Assembly (NCBI RefSeq): GCF_003416885.1
Contig: NZ_QVPD01000014.1
Coordinates: forward strand, 1 to 58,666
Origin: Cognatiluteimonas weifangensis
GTDB lineage: Bacteria; Pseudomonadota; Gammaproteobacteria; Xanthomonadales; Xanthomonadaceae
DNA: 58,666 bases
Direction: 5' to 3'
Below the pieces are notes generated by a model that worked only from the letters and a program-made list of their open reading frames with translations, ran no database searches and was not told where the DNA came from. The position numbers were made by a program, and so were the translations under genes. Positions 43,081 through 51,639 of the stretch are shown here, in pieces (the first letter of the stretch is position 1; every line of letters begins with the position of its first letter).

Positions 43081-43539
43081 ATGAACATCCTGTCCCGCTG
43101 GTTCGCTCCTGCCGTGCTCGCCGCCGGCGTCGGTTTCGGCGCGCTGGCGCCGGCCCCGGCGCAGGCGCAGGACAGCCTGACCCGGGTGCTGGTCGACGTC
43201 GCCGACGTGGTGCTGCGCAGCGGCGTGCCGTATTACCGCTACGGCGACTACGGCTACAACGACCGCCTGGTCGTGGCCCGCGACCGCTACGGCCGCGTGG
43301 TCTATTACCGCACGCTGCCGCGCGGTTACGACGGCTACCGTTACCGTCGCGATTACCGCAGCGGCCCGCCGTACGGCAACGCCTACGGTTACTGGCGCAA
43401 CGGCCCGGGCAGCAGCCGGGTGAAGTGCGACCGCCACGGCAAGTGCAAGGCGCAGTACTACGACGCGCGCTACGATCGCGGCCGCTACGACGGCCGTCGC
43501 CATCCCGATCATTGGCGCGACCGCGACTGGGACGATTGA
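43081..43539 (+). CDS. Secreted Tyr/Arg-rich protein of unknown function
   Basis: A 152-residue protein with a signal peptide (FAPAVLAAGVGFGALAPAPAQAQ). A short conserved region (LVDVADVVLRSGVPYYRYGD) precedes a very Tyr/Arg/Gly/Asp-rich tail with VKCDRHGKCKAQYY, whose two cysteines may bond. The style resembles small periplasmic RcnB-like or cell-surface proteins, but I assign no family. GGAGGGCCC gives a good ribosome site. Confidence 0.75.
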   Translation: MNILSRWFAPAVLAAGVGFGALAPAPAQAQDSLTRVLVDVADVVLRSGVPYYRYGDYGYNDRLVVARDRYGRVVYYRTLPRGYDGYRYRRDYRSGPPYGNAYGYWRNGPGSSRVKCDRHGKCKAQYYDARYDRGRYDGRRHPDHWRDRDWDD

Positions 43540-43705
43540 CCCCGCAGCGGTCGTCGCCGCAGCGCGCAGGCGTTGCGGCGACGGCCGGGTTGCGCCCCGG
43601 CCGCACGGGTGCGACCGACCGCCTGCGCGATTCGCCGGGGATCCCCCCGCAACCACGTCAACGGCGGCAAACTGCCGCCACCCGTCCCCTCCGCACGAGG
43701 CCGTC

Positions 43706-44152
43706 ATGTCCAGACCCCTGTTCCTGCTGCTGCCGCTGGCGTGCGCGCTGGCCATCGCCCCGGCCGCCTCGACCCGGGCCGCGCCCGGCCCGGTCGATTG
43801 CAAGCTGCGTTTCAGCCTGTCCGGCTGGTCGCTGTTCTACAAGACCGCCTCGGGCGAGGGCACCGTCAGCTGCGACAACGGCCAGCGCCTGGCGGTGCGG
43901 ATCCGCGCCAAGGGCGGCGGGCTGAGCGTCGGCAAGTCGCGGATCGAGAACGGCACCGGCGAGTTTTCCGGCGTGCGCGACATCCGCGACGTGCTGGGCA
44001 GCTATGCCGCGGCCGAGGCGCACGCCGGTGCGGTCAAGTCGAGCAAGGCGCAGGCGATGACCAAGGGCGACGTGTCGCTGGCGCTGGCCGGCACCGGCCG
44101 CGGCTGGGACATCGGCGTGGCGTTCGGCAAGTTCGTGCTGGAGCCGCGTTGA
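43706..44152 (+). CDS. Secreted protein of unknown function
   Basis: A 148-residue protein with a signal peptide (LFLLLPLACALAIAPAAS). The mature beta-rich domain reads CKLRFSLSGWSLFYKTASGE, GTVSCDNGQRLAVRIRAKGG and ALAGTGRGWDIGVAFGKFVL. Two cysteines (VDCKL, VSCDN) may form a disulfide. The conserved look and full-length domain suggest a real family of exported proteins, but I cannot name it. It stands alone on the plus strand. Confidence 0.75.
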   Translation: MSRPLFLLLPLACALAIAPAASTRAAPGPVDCKLRFSLSGWSLFYKTASGEGTVSCDNGQRLAVRIRAKGGGLSVGKSRIENGTGEFSGVRDIRDVLGSYAAAEAHAGAVKSSKAQAMTKGDVSLALAGTGRGWDIGVAFGKFVLEPR

Positions 44153-44192
44153 GCGCCGACGCCCGCGCCCGACCGCATCCGGGCGGGCCGCG

Positions 44193-44411
44193 TCAGTCCG
44201 CGTCGTGGCCGCGCTCGTGCAGCAGCGCCGGCAACGGCTGGATGCTGCGTTCCACGCCGGCCTCCACCCGCCGGGTCAGCCACGTCAGCGCACCGGCGTA
44301 GACGCCCAGCACCAGCGCGAACGCGAGCAGCCGCCGCCACCCGCGACGGCGCCGCGCGGCACGGCGGGCGAGGTCGGCGTGCAGTCGCAGTTGTGCGGAT
44401 GGCGTGCTCAT
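44193..44411 (-). CDS. Small single-pass membrane protein of unknown function
   Basis: A 72-residue frame with a basic N-terminal half (ADLARRAARRRRGWRR), one membrane segment (LLAFALVLGVYAGALTWL) and a hydrophilic C-terminus. Positive-inside charge and a single helix make it plausible. It is divergent from the NlpE-like gene, 63 bp away. I recognise no family. Confidence 0.5.
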   Translation of the reverse strand: MSTPSAQLRLHADLARRAARRRRGWRRLLAFALVLGVYAGALTWLTRRVEAGVERSIQPLPALLHERGHDAD

Positions 44412-44462
44412 GACGTGCATCCTGGCCGCCACGGCGTCATGGCGGCGTGCACGCGGCTGCGG

Positions 44463-44468
44463 CACAAT
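44463..44468 (+). promoter_or_regulatory. -10 hexamer, predicted leaderless start
   Basis: CACAAT ends six bases before the ATG at 44475, with no Shine-Dalgarno. Confidence 0.4.
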
Positions 44469-44474
44469 CGCGCG

Positions 44475-44915
44475 ATGAAGCGGCGACTGCCTGCGTTCGC
44501 GTTGCTGCCGTGCGTCGTGCTGGCGGCGTGCGATGCGCCGGCGCCGCGCGCGCCGCCTGCACCGGTTCCGGCGCTGGCGGCCGGCGACGGCAGCATCCAG
44601 TGGCAGGGCCGGCTGCCGTGCGCGGATTGCAGCGCGATCGAGGTCCAGCTGCAGTTGCAGCGCGCCGGTACGCGCCGCGACTACATCCTGACCGAGGTCT
44701 ACCGGGCCGCCGCCGGCGACGCGCGTTTCCTCGAGCGCGGCCAGTGGCGCCAGCAGCAGGCCCTGCTGCACCTGCGCGGCAGCGACGGCAGCCGCCGCGT
44801 CTACGCCCTGCTGCCCGACGGCCGGCTGCAGCCGCGCGACCGCCACGGCCGCGCGCTGTTGCCGCGCCGCGACGATGATGCCCTGGTGCCGGTCGCGGCC
44901 ACGACCGCGCCTTGA
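44475..44915 (+). CDS. NlpE-like lipoprotein
   Basis: A 146-residue lipoprotein with lipobox LAACD (Cys19) and an NlpE N-terminal domain recognised by GRLPCADCSAIEVQLQLQ and TRRDYILTEVYRAA. In E. coli NlpE reports surface contact, copper and lipoprotein-sorting stress to the Cpx system. This short form lacks the C-terminal OB-fold domain. The CxxC (CADC) is kept. Outer-membrane anchoring is expected because no Asp+2 inner-membrane block applies beyond the CDAP start, which is uncertain. Predicted leaderless. Confidence 0.78.
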   Translation: MKRRLPAFALLPCVVLAACDAPAPRAPPAPVPALAAGDGSIQWQGRLPCADCSAIEVQLQLQRAGTRRDYILTEVYRAAAGDARFLERGQWRQQQALLHLRGSDGSRRVYALLPDGRLQPRDRHGRALLPRRDDDALVPVAATTAP

Positions 44916-45045
44916 CGGACGCCGCCCGGGCCGCGCGCGCCGTTCGTCGCGGCGCTGCCGACGGTCGCCGGAAATGTCGACGACAGGTTCAGCGGCGGCG
45001 GGCATGATGGCCTCCCGCGATCCGGCTTCCCCTGGAGACACCCGC

Positions 45046-45771
45046 ATGCATCGCACACTCAAGGCCCTCGTACTGGCGGCCGCATTGGCGACCGCCGCCG
45101 GCGGCGTCGCCGCGCAGGATTTCGTGTTCGGCTGGAATCCGCGCAGCGGTGACGTCTGGGTCGACACCCAGCTCGGCGACATCAACCAGTACGGCTACCG
45201 CTACCGCGAACCGTTCGTGGACGAGCTGGTGCGTTACTACGGCGCGCCGCGCGACCTGGTCACCGACCTGCTGCTCCACCGGCGCTGGGCGCCGGGCGAC
45301 GTGTACTACGCCTGCGCCATCGCCCAGGTGATCGGCCGGCCGTGCCGCTACGTCGTCGACCAGTGGCAGCAGGACCACGGCCAGGGCTGGGGCGCGCTGG
45401 CGCAACGGCTGGGGATCAAGCCCGGCTCGCCGGAATTCCACCGCCTGAAGAAGGGCTTCGTGCCCAGCTACGACCGCTGGGCGCGGCCGATCCGGATCGA
45501 CGACAGCCTGCGTGCGGAGTTCCCCGGTCGCGGCCGCGGCCCGCACGGCGTCGCCGCGGGCGGGCCGCCGGGCAACGCCGGCAAGGCCGACGGCAGCCGC
45601 GGCAATGCCGCCCGCGGCCAGGCCGGCGCACCCGGCAAGGCCGGACAGGGCCGCGGCAACGCCGGCCAGTCCGACCACGGCAATGCCGGCAAGGGCAACG
45701 CCGGCAAAGGCCAGTCCGGCAAGGGCAACTCCGCTAAAGGCAATTCTGGCAAGGGCCACGGCAAGGATTGA
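45046..45771 (+). CDS. Secreted protein with Gly/Asn/Lys repeat tail
   Basis: A 241-residue protein with a signal peptide (ALVLAAALATAAGGVAAQ), a folded region (about residues 25-150, DVWVDTQLGDINQYGYRYRE, then LHRRWAPGDVYYACAIAQVI with two cysteines) and a 75-residue low-complexity tail. The tail is built from GNAGKG, GQSGKG and GNSGKG-type hexamers and ends GHGKD. It is highly basic and flexible, and may bind polyanions or the cell wall. No family was recognised. CTGGAG precedes the ATG. Confidence 0.75.
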   Translation: MHRTLKALVLAAALATAAGGVAAQDFVFGWNPRSGDVWVDTQLGDINQYGYRYREPFVDELVRYYGAPRDLVTDLLLHRRWAPGDVYYACAIAQVIGRPCRYVVDQWQQDHGQGWGALAQRLGIKPGSPEFHRLKKGFVPSYDRWARPIRIDDSLRAEFPGRGRGPHGVAAGGPPGNAGKADGSRGNAARGQAGAPGKAGQGRGNAGQSDHGNAGKGNAGKGQSGKGNSAKGNSGKGHGKD

Positions 45772-45772
45772 T

Positions 45773-45778
45773 TAGACT
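45773..45778 (+). promoter_or_regulatory. -10 hexamer, predicted leaderless start
   Basis: TAGACT overlaps the stop region of the previous gene and ends six bases before the GTG at 45785. It fixes the choice of the GTG start. Confidence 0.4.
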
Positions 45779-45784
45779 GGGCGG

Positions 45785-46210
45785 GTGCACGCTTCCGTTC
45801 CGCCGCTGGCCGAGTCACCCGCACTGGTCACCCACCGCGGCGGCTGCCATTGCCGCCGCGTGCGCTTCGAGGTCGACGCGCCGGCCGCGCTGCAGGTGCT
45901 GGACTGCAACTGTTCGATTTGCCGCATGAGCGGCTTCTGGCACCTGATCGTGCCGGCGGCGCGCTTCCGCCTGCTGGCCGGCGCCGCGGATCTCGCCGAG
46001 TACCGCTTCAACACCGGCGTGGCCCGGCATCGGTTCTGCCGCCATTGCGGGATCAAGGCGTTCTACGTCCCGCGCAGCCATCCCGACGGCATCGACGTCA
46101 ACGCCCGCTGCCTGGACCCGGGCAGCGTTGCCGCGCTTGAAATCGTGCCGTTCGACGACCGCAACCGCGCGGCCGCGACCGCCGCGATCGCGCACCTGGC
46201 GCGCGCCTGA
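45785..46210 (+). CDS. GFA family (glutathione-dependent formaldehyde-activating-like) protein
   Basis: A 141-residue zinc protein of the GFA/CENP-V fold. The metal cysteines are in GGCHCRRVRFEV, CNCSICRMSGFW and HRFCRHCGIKAFY. Despite the family name, most members have no proven formaldehyde or glutathione role. The start is GTG and the gene is predicted leaderless. It is followed 28 bp later by the GNAT gene. Confidence 0.87.
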   Translation: MHASVPPLAESPALVTHRGGCHCRRVRFEVDAPAALQVLDCNCSICRMSGFWHLIVPAARFRLLAGAADLAEYRFNTGVARHRFCRHCGIKAFYVPRSHPDGIDVNARCLDPGSVAALEIVPFDDRNRAAATAAIAHLARA

Positions 46211-46238
46211 CGCACGCTACCGGCACGGCGACGCGACG

Positions 46239-46739
46239 ATGAGCACGACAGCCCCGGCCGACCTGCGCATCGTCGACTACGCGCCGCGCTGGCGCGAGGA
46301 CTTCGCGCGCCTCAACCTGGAGTGGCTGCGGCGCTGGTTCGTGGTCGAGCCGATCGACGAACAGGTACTGCACGATCCGCAAACCCACCTCATCGCCGGC
46401 GGCGGGCGGGTGCTGTTCGCGTTGTCGGGTACGGGCGCGGAGCAACGCGCGGTCGGCACCGTGGCCTTGCGCTTCGATGGCGACGGCGTGTTCGAGCTGA
46501 CCAAGATGGCGGTGCAGCCGGACCGGCGCGGCGCCGGCATCGGCCGCGCGCTGCTGCTGGCCGCGATCGACGCCTACCGCGCGCTGCACGGGCGCGAGCT
46601 GTACCTGGAATCCAGCAGCGTGCTCGCGCCGGCGCTGCAGCTGTACGCCAGCGCCGGCTTCGTCCACCGCCCGGCGCCGCGTCCCGGCTCGCACTACGCG
46701 CGTGCCGACGTGTACATGGTCTGGCAGCCGCCGGCCTGA
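46239..46739 (+). CDS. GNAT family N-acetyltransferase
   Basis: A 166-residue GNAT enzyme with the acetyl-CoA loop QPDRRGAGIGRALLLAAID and a preceding strand FELTKMAV. The C-terminal part LYASAGFVHRPAP is typical of MarR-linked GNATs. The acceptor is unknown. The ATG at 46239 begins the conserved region. It follows the GFA gene closely and may be cotranscribed. Confidence 0.85.
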   Translation: MSTTAPADLRIVDYAPRWREDFARLNLEWLRRWFVVEPIDEQVLHDPQTHLIAGGGRVLFALSGTGAEQRAVGTVALRFDGDGVFELTKMAVQPDRRGAGIGRALLLAAIDAYRALHGRELYLESSSVLAPALQLYASAGFVHRPAPRPGSHYARADVYMVWQPPA

Positions 46740-46788
46740 GCGCGCCGGCGCCTGATGCTCAGTCGCCGACCCTTACAATGCGGCCCGC

Positions 46789-47826
46789 ATGCCGCACACC
46801 ACCGCCATCCCCGCCGCCTCCCTGCGCCTGTCCGTCGCCCCGATGATGGACTGGACGGATACGTTCTGCCGGGTGTTCCACCGGCTGCTAGCGCCGCACG
46901 CGCGGCTGTATACGGAGATGGTGCATGCCAACGCGGTGATCCACGGCGACCGCCGCAAGCTGCTGGCGCTGGATCCGGCGGAGCATCCGGTGGCGCTGCA
47001 GCTGGGCGGCAGCGCCCCGGACGCGCTGGCGCAGGCGGCGCGGATCGGGGCCGACACCGGTTTCGACGAGATCAACCTCAACTGCGGCTGTCCGTCCGAC
47101 CGCGTGCAGGCGGGGCGTTTCGGCGCCTGCCTGATGCGCGAGCCGGGGCTGGTGGCCGACAGCGTCGCGGCGATGATCGCGGCGGTCGCAAGTTTGCCGC
47201 GGCCGGTGCCGGTGACGGTGAAGTGCCGGCTGGGGGTCGACGACGATCACGACTACGACCGCTTCCGCGCCTTCATCGATGCGGTCGCCGCGGCCGGCTG
47301 CCGGATGTTCGTGGTGCACGCGCGCAACGCCTGGCTGCAGGGGTTGTCGCCGAAGGAGAACCGCTCGGTGCCGCCGCTGCGCTACGACTGGGCCTACCGG
47401 CTCAAGCGCGAGCGCCCGGAGCTGCAGGTGGTCGTCAACGGCGGCATCGCCACCGCCGAGGAAGCCGCCGCGCACCTGGCGCACGTCGATGGCGTCATGC
47501 TCGGCCGCGCCGCCTACCACGACCCCTATCTGCTGCACCGGCTCGACGTGCCCTGGTTCGACGGCCCGCCCTTCCACGGCGCGCTGCGCAGCCGCGCCGC
47601 GCTGTTGCGCGCACTGCAGCCGCAGGTCGAGGCCTGGCTGGCGCAGGGCGTCGCGCTCAAGCACCTCACCCGCCACCTGCTGGGCCTGTTCGCCGGGCAG
47701 CCGGGCGGTCGCGCCTTCCGCCAGGTGCTCAGCGAGGGCGCGCACAAGCCGGGTGCCGACTGGGCGCTGGTGGAGCGCGCGCTCGCCGTCGCCGGGGCCC
47801 GCACCGACGCCGCGTCCGCGGCCTGA
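46789..47826 (+). CDS. dusA: tRNA-dihydrouridine(20/20a) synthase DusA
   Basis: An FMN enzyme that reduces uridine to dihydrouridine in the tRNA D-loop. The 345-residue product begins LSVAPMMDWTDTFCRVFHRL and has the active-site Cys in NLNCGCPSDRV. It also carries the DusA-specific segment HARNAWLQGLSPKENRSVPP and the FMN-phosphate region VVNGGIATAEEA. A TACAAT hexamer ends nine bases before the ATG. The next gene begins 17 bp after its stop. Confidence 0.94.
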   Translation: MPHTTAIPAASLRLSVAPMMDWTDTFCRVFHRLLAPHARLYTEMVHANAVIHGDRRKLLALDPAEHPVALQLGGSAPDALAQAARIGADTGFDEINLNCGCPSDRVQAGRFGACLMREPGLVADSVAAMIAAVASLPRPVPVTVKCRLGVDDDHDYDRFRAFIDAVAAAGCRMFVVHARNAWLQGLSPKENRSVPPLRYDWAYRLKRERPELQVVVNGGIATAEEAAAHLAHVDGVMLGRAAYHDPYLLHRLDVPWFDGPPFHGALRSRAALLRALQPQVEAWLAQGVALKHLTRHLLGLFAGQPGGRAFRQVLSEGAHKPGADWALVERALAVAGARTDAASAA

Positions 47827-47842
47827 CCCGTCGCGCCGGCCG

Positions 47843-48766
47843 ATGATCACCCGCGATGCCGCCGCTTTCCTCGAGGTCGCCCGCGCCCTTGCGCCCGACT
47901 TCGGCCCGGCGACCGCGCGCGCCGCATTCCTGGTCGCGCCGGACGGCTTCGCCCTGGCCGCGCAGTCCGCGTCCGACAACCGCTACATGGCCGACGCCGA
48001 TGCCTTCGATCCGGCTCGTGCGCACGCCCAGCATCGCGACCTGCACCGCGCGCTGTCGCAGGTGCTGCCGACCGTGTGCTTTGCCGGCGATCCGGCCACC
48101 CCCGACGCGCTGTTCCCCAACAACGTCTTCGCCACCGCCCGGGTCGACGGCCGGCCGCGCTACGTGGTCGGACGCATGCGCCACCCGGTGCGCCAGCGCG
48201 AGGCGACGCGTGCCGACATCCGCGGCTTCTTCGACGACGTGCTCGGCTACGCCGGGGTCGACCTGTCGACGCAGCCGCATCCGTGCGAGCTGACCGGGGC
48301 GCTGGTGATCGACCGCGCCCGCGGGATCGGCCTGTGCGGGCTGTCGGAGCGCTGCGACGAGGCCGGCGCACGGTTGCTGCACGCGGCCCTGGGCCTGCGC
48401 GCGACACTGCTGTTCGAGCTGGCGCCGGGCGAATACCACACCAACGTGGTGCTGGCAGTGCTGGCCGGGCGCGCGGCGCTGGTCTGCCCGCGCGGCTTTG
48501 CCGACCCGGCCGTGGTCGCCGCGATCGCCGCGCTGTACGCGCCGCATGCCGTGCTGCTGTCGCCGGCCGAGCACGCCGCCTTCGCCGGCAACGCGATCGC
48601 GCTATCGGAGGATCTGGTCTGGATGAGCGCCGGGGCCGAGCGCGCGCTGACGCCGGCCAGCCGCGCCGCGCTGGCGGCGGCCGGCTTGGCCGTGCGCAGC
48701 GTCGAGCTGGACGCGATCGAGGCCGCCGGCGGCTCCCTGCGCTGCTGCGTGGGCGAGGTGTTCTGA
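47843..48766 (+). CDS. Arginine deiminase-related hydrolase (CtlX-like)
   Basis: A 307-residue guanidino-group-modifying enzyme related to arginine deiminase, dimethylargininase and CtlX citrullinase-type proteins. Conserved parts are DALFPNNVFATARVDGRPRY, HPVRQREATR, the His region GEYHTNVVLAVL and the catalytic Cys in SLRCCVGEVF at the very C-terminus. It should hydrolyse citrulline, arginine or a methylated arginine; which one is open. It follows dusA by 16 bp. Arginase is encoded elsewhere in this window at 56699. Confidence 0.85.
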   Translation: MITRDAAAFLEVARALAPDFGPATARAAFLVAPDGFALAAQSASDNRYMADADAFDPARAHAQHRDLHRALSQVLPTVCFAGDPATPDALFPNNVFATARVDGRPRYVVGRMRHPVRQREATRADIRGFFDDVLGYAGVDLSTQPHPCELTGALVIDRARGIGLCGLSERCDEAGARLLHAALGLRATLLFELAPGEYHTNVVLAVLAGRAALVCPRGFADPAVVAAIAALYAPHAVLLSPAEHAAFAGNAIALSEDLVWMSAGAERALTPASRAALAAAGLAVRSVELDAIEAAGGSLRCCVGEVF

Positions 48767-48953
48767 AGCTGCGCAGGCTCGGCTACCGGCCCGGAATGCT
48801 GTCCGCAGCCGAACCCGGCGCCGGGGCAGGGGCAAAAGTTAAGGACTAATTCACTGCCGGGTTTCGACAATCTGTCGCACGCCAGTCCCGACGGCCCGAG
48901 TTCCCGCGGCCGCCCGGCTGGCGTCGACGGTTCCACGCCCCGCCATTTCCCAC

Positions 48954-48959
48954 TAGGAT
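48954..48959 (+). promoter_or_regulatory. -10 hexamer, predicted leaderless start
   Basis: TAGGAT ends seven bases before the ATG at 48967. The 200-bp region before it (48767-48966) holds nothing else I can support. Confidence 0.4.
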
Positions 48960-48966
48960 CACTCCG

Positions 48967-49332
48967 ATGTCGCTGTCGCCCCGCCCCCTGCTGCCGCTGC
49001 TGCTGCTCGCCCTGCTGGGCGGGACGAGCGCGGCCGCGCTGGCGGCGCCGCAGCAGGGCAACCGCCGGCCGCCGCCCGCCCCGACCCAGCGCGACGACCA
49101 CGGCCGCGACCGCCCCGCGCGCAGCGACGACGCGCTGTCCGACAGCGTCCGCCGGGTCCAGCGCAGCACCCGTGGCCAGGTCCTGAGCGCCGAGCGGATT
49201 CCCTACGAGGGCCGCAACCTCAACCGCATCAAGGTGGTCGACGACAGCGGGCGGGTGCGGGTCTACATGGACGATCCGCAACAGCCGCCGCCGCGCCGCG
49301 GGCAGCCACCTACACGCGGCGACAACGACTGA
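48967..49332 (+). CDS. Small secreted protein upstream of phoP
   Basis: A 121-residue protein with a signal peptide (LLPLLLLALLGGTSAAALA), a disordered Pro/Arg/Asp-rich part and a short folded core. The core (SDSVRRVQRSTRGQVLSAER, NLNRIKVVDDSGRVRVYMDD) resembles a single PepSY-type motif. PepSY-like periplasmic proteins often sit with sensor kinases. It is 54 bp upstream of phoP and probably in the same operon. A role in modulating PhoQ is inference. Confidence 0.72.
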   Translation: MSLSPRPLLPLLLLALLGGTSAAALAAPQQGNRRPPPAPTQRDDHGRDRPARSDDALSDSVRRVQRSTRGQVLSAERIPYEGRNLNRIKVVDDSGRVRVYMDDPQQPPPRRGQPPTRGDND

Positions 49333-49386
49333 ATAGCCAATCTGGCGTCTCAACGACCGGCAACGGTCGCCGAATCGGGAGTGACC

Positions 49387-50070
49387 ATGCGTATCCTGCT
49401 CGTCGAAGACGAAGCCCCGTTGCGCGAGACCCTGGCCGCGCGCCTGAAGCGCGAAGGCTTTGCGGTGGATGCCGCCCAGGACGGCGAGGAAGGCCTGTAC
49501 ATGGGCCGCGAGGTGCCGTTCGACCTGGGCATCATCGACCTGGGTCTGCCGAAGATGTCCGGCATGGAGCTGATCCGCGCGCTGCGCGAGGAGGGCAAGC
49601 AGTTCCCGGTGCTGATCCTGACCGCGCGCTCGAGCTGGCAGGACAAGGTCGAGGGTCTGAAGCAGGGCGCCGACGACTACCTGGTCAAGCCGTTCCACGT
49701 CGAGGAACTGCTGGCGCGGATCAACGCGCTGGTGCGCCGCGCCGCCGGCTGGAGCAAGCCGACCCTGGACTGCGGTCCGGTGGTGCTGGACCTGGCCGCG
49801 CAGACGGTCACCGTCCACGGCAGCAACGTCGACCTCACCAGCTACGAATACAAGGTGCTGGAATACCTGATGATGCACGCCGGCGAACTGGTGTCCAAAG
49901 CCGACCTCACCGAGCACATCTACCAGCAGGACTTCGACCGCGACTCCAACGTGCTGGAGGTCTTCATCGGCCGCCTGCGCAAGAAGCTGGATCCCGACGG
50001 CGCGCTGAAGCCGATCGAGACCGTGCGCGGCCGCGGCTACCGCTTCGCCATTCCGCGCAGCGGCGACTGA
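49387..50070 (+). CDS. phoP: PhoP-like response regulator
   Basis: A 227-residue OmpR-family regulator. The receiver domain has the acidic pocket LVEDEAPLRE, phospho-acceptor Asp in IIDLGLPKMSG and Lys in DDYLVKPFHVEELL. A C-terminal winged helix follows (LTSYEYKVLEYLMMHAGELV to RGRGYRFAIP). The PhoP/PhoQ pair senses Mg2+, acid and cationic peptides in enteric bacteria and controls virulence and envelope genes in xanthomonads. The GTG at 49381 is also in frame; the ATG at 49387 has GGGAG upstream. The last 20 bases of the gene are partly duplicated about 30 bp downstream. Confidence 0.92.
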   Translation: MRILLVEDEAPLRETLAARLKREGFAVDAAQDGEEGLYMGREVPFDLGIIDLGLPKMSGMELIRALREEGKQFPVLILTARSSWQDKVEGLKQGADDYLVKPFHVEELLARINALVRRAAGWSKPTLDCGPVVLDLAAQTVTVHGSNVDLTSYEYKVLEYLMMHAGELVSKADLTEHIYQQDFDRDSNVLEVFIGRLRKKLDPDGALKPIETVRGRGYRFAIPRSGD

Positions 50071-50168
50071 CCGCCGCGCCTGCCGCGCAGTGGCGACTGC
50101 CGCTCCCAGGCCCGCGTCCGTCGGGACAGCGCTGACGGCGCGCGGGCTGCAGCCGGCCGGGAGGGGCG

Positions 50169-51587
50169 ATGGCGGTCGGGCGTGAACCGCTGCTGCGCTG
50201 GCGCCCGCGCTCGCTGCAGTCGCGGCAGCTGTGGGCCGCCAGCTTCGGCCTGGTGGCGTTCCTGGCGCTGACCGGCTACGCGCTGGACCGCGCCTTCGTC
50301 GACGTCGCCAGCCAGGGCCAGCGCGACCGCCTGAAGGCCTACGTCGATGCCTACGCCGGCGACGTCGATTTCGCCCGCGACGGCACCCTGATCCCGCCCT
50401 TCACCCCGCCCGACGGCCGCTTCGACCGTCCCGGCAGCGGCCTGTACGCGGAGGTGGTGCTGGAGAACGGCGGCTGGGCTTCCAACTCCACCCGCGGCCC
50501 GACCATGCCGGATGCCGAATTGCTGCCCGGCGGCGAGGAGCGCTTCGACGGCCCGCTGCCGATCACCAAGAGCGACGGCAGCGCCGGCGAGGTGTTCCGC
50601 TATGGCCGCGGCTTCATCTGGGACGTGGAGCGGCGGCCGGAAGCCGAGTTCCCGTACACCATCTACGTGATGGAGGACGCCGGGACCCTGCCGCGGCAGG
50701 TGCGCGTGTTCCGGCAGGCGCTGTGGGGGTATCTGGGCATCGCCGCGGTGGTGCTGCTGCTGCTGCAGGCGCTGATCCTGCGCTGGAGCCTGCTGCCGCT
50801 GCGGCGCGTGATTACCGAGCTCAAGCGCGTGCAGCGCGGCCAGCTGGCGCGCATGAGCAGCCGCCACCCGCGCGAGCTGGAACCGCTGACCGACAGCATC
50901 AACGCCTTCGTCGAGAGCGAGCGCGAGAACCTGGAGCGCCAGCGCAACACCCTGGCCGACCTCGCCCACAGCCTGAAGACGCCGCTGGCGGTGTTGCGCA
51001 CGCGCCTGGACAGCGGCGCCGGCGAGGCCGAGCTGCGCGAGGAGCTCGACGCCCAGCTGCGGCGCATGAACGATCTGGTCGGCTATCAGCTCACCCGCGC
51101 CGCTTCCGGCGGCCACAAGCTGTTCGCCGCGCCGGTGGCGATCGAGCCGCATGCCGAGCAGATCGTGCGCGGGCTGGAGAAGATCTACGCCGCCAAGGGC
51201 GCGGTCTGCGAATTCGAGATCGAGCCGGACGTGCATTTCCACGGCGAACCCGGCGACCTGCAGGAGCTGCTCGGCAACCTGCTGGAGAACGCGTTCAAGT
51301 GGGCGCGCTCGCGGGTGCTGCTGACGATCCGCTCCGGCGCCTCCGCGCCGAACCGGCGCCCGGGGCTGCTGATCGCGGTCGACGACGACGGCCCCGGGAT
51401 CCCGCCCGAGCAGGTCGCGGCGGTGCTGCAGCGTGGCGTGCGCGGCGACGAGCGCGTGCAGGGCCACGGCATCGGTCTGGCGATCGTGCAGGACATCGTG
51501 CGCAGCTATCGCGGCGAGCTCGAGGTCGGCACCTCGCCGGAACTGGGCGGGGCGCGCTTCGAGGTGCAGCTGCCGCCGGGGCTGTAG
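50169..51587 (+). CDS. phoQ: PhoQ-like sensor histidine kinase
   Basis: A 472-residue membrane kinase with two helices (about residues 22-40 and 188-208) around a periplasmic sensor domain of about 145 residues. A HAMP linker, a HisKA box (LADLAHSLKTPLAVLRTRL, phospho-His in AHSLKTP) and a HATPase domain follow (NLLENAFKWA, VDDDGPGIP, GHGIGLAIVQDIV). It partners phoP, 98 bp upstream. The periplasmic domain carries several acidic residues (DRAFVDVASQGQRDRLKAY), as expected for cation sensing, but is not closely like enteric PhoQ. A GGGAGGGG ribosome site precedes the ATG. Confidence 0.9.
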   Translation: MAVGREPLLRWRPRSLQSRQLWAASFGLVAFLALTGYALDRAFVDVASQGQRDRLKAYVDAYAGDVDFARDGTLIPPFTPPDGRFDRPGSGLYAEVVLENGGWASNSTRGPTMPDAELLPGGEERFDGPLPITKSDGSAGEVFRYGRGFIWDVERRPEAEFPYTIYVMEDAGTLPRQVRVFRQALWGYLGIAAVVLLLLQALILRWSLLPLRRVITELKRVQRGQLARMSSRHPRELEPLTDSINAFVESERENLERQRNTLADLAHSLKTPLAVLRTRLDSGAGEAELREELDAQLRRMNDLVGYQLTRAASGGHKLFAAPVAIEPHAEQIVRGLEKIYAAKGAVCEFEIEPDVHFHGEPGDLQELLGNLLENAFKWARSRVLLTIRSGASAPNRRPGLLIAVDDDGPGIPPEQVAAVLQRGVRGDERVQGHGIGLAIVQDIVRSYRGELEVGTSPELGGARFEVQLPPGL

Positions 51588-51639
51588 CAGCCATTGCTTT
51601 CGGCAAAGTCTGAAAGCATTTCGGTCAGGACGAAGGATC

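Noticed and set aside
48838..48855. PhoP box (GTTAAGGACTAATTC) before the phoPQ operon
   Set aside because: It resembles a direct repeat only loosely, and I have no reliable consensus for this lineage.
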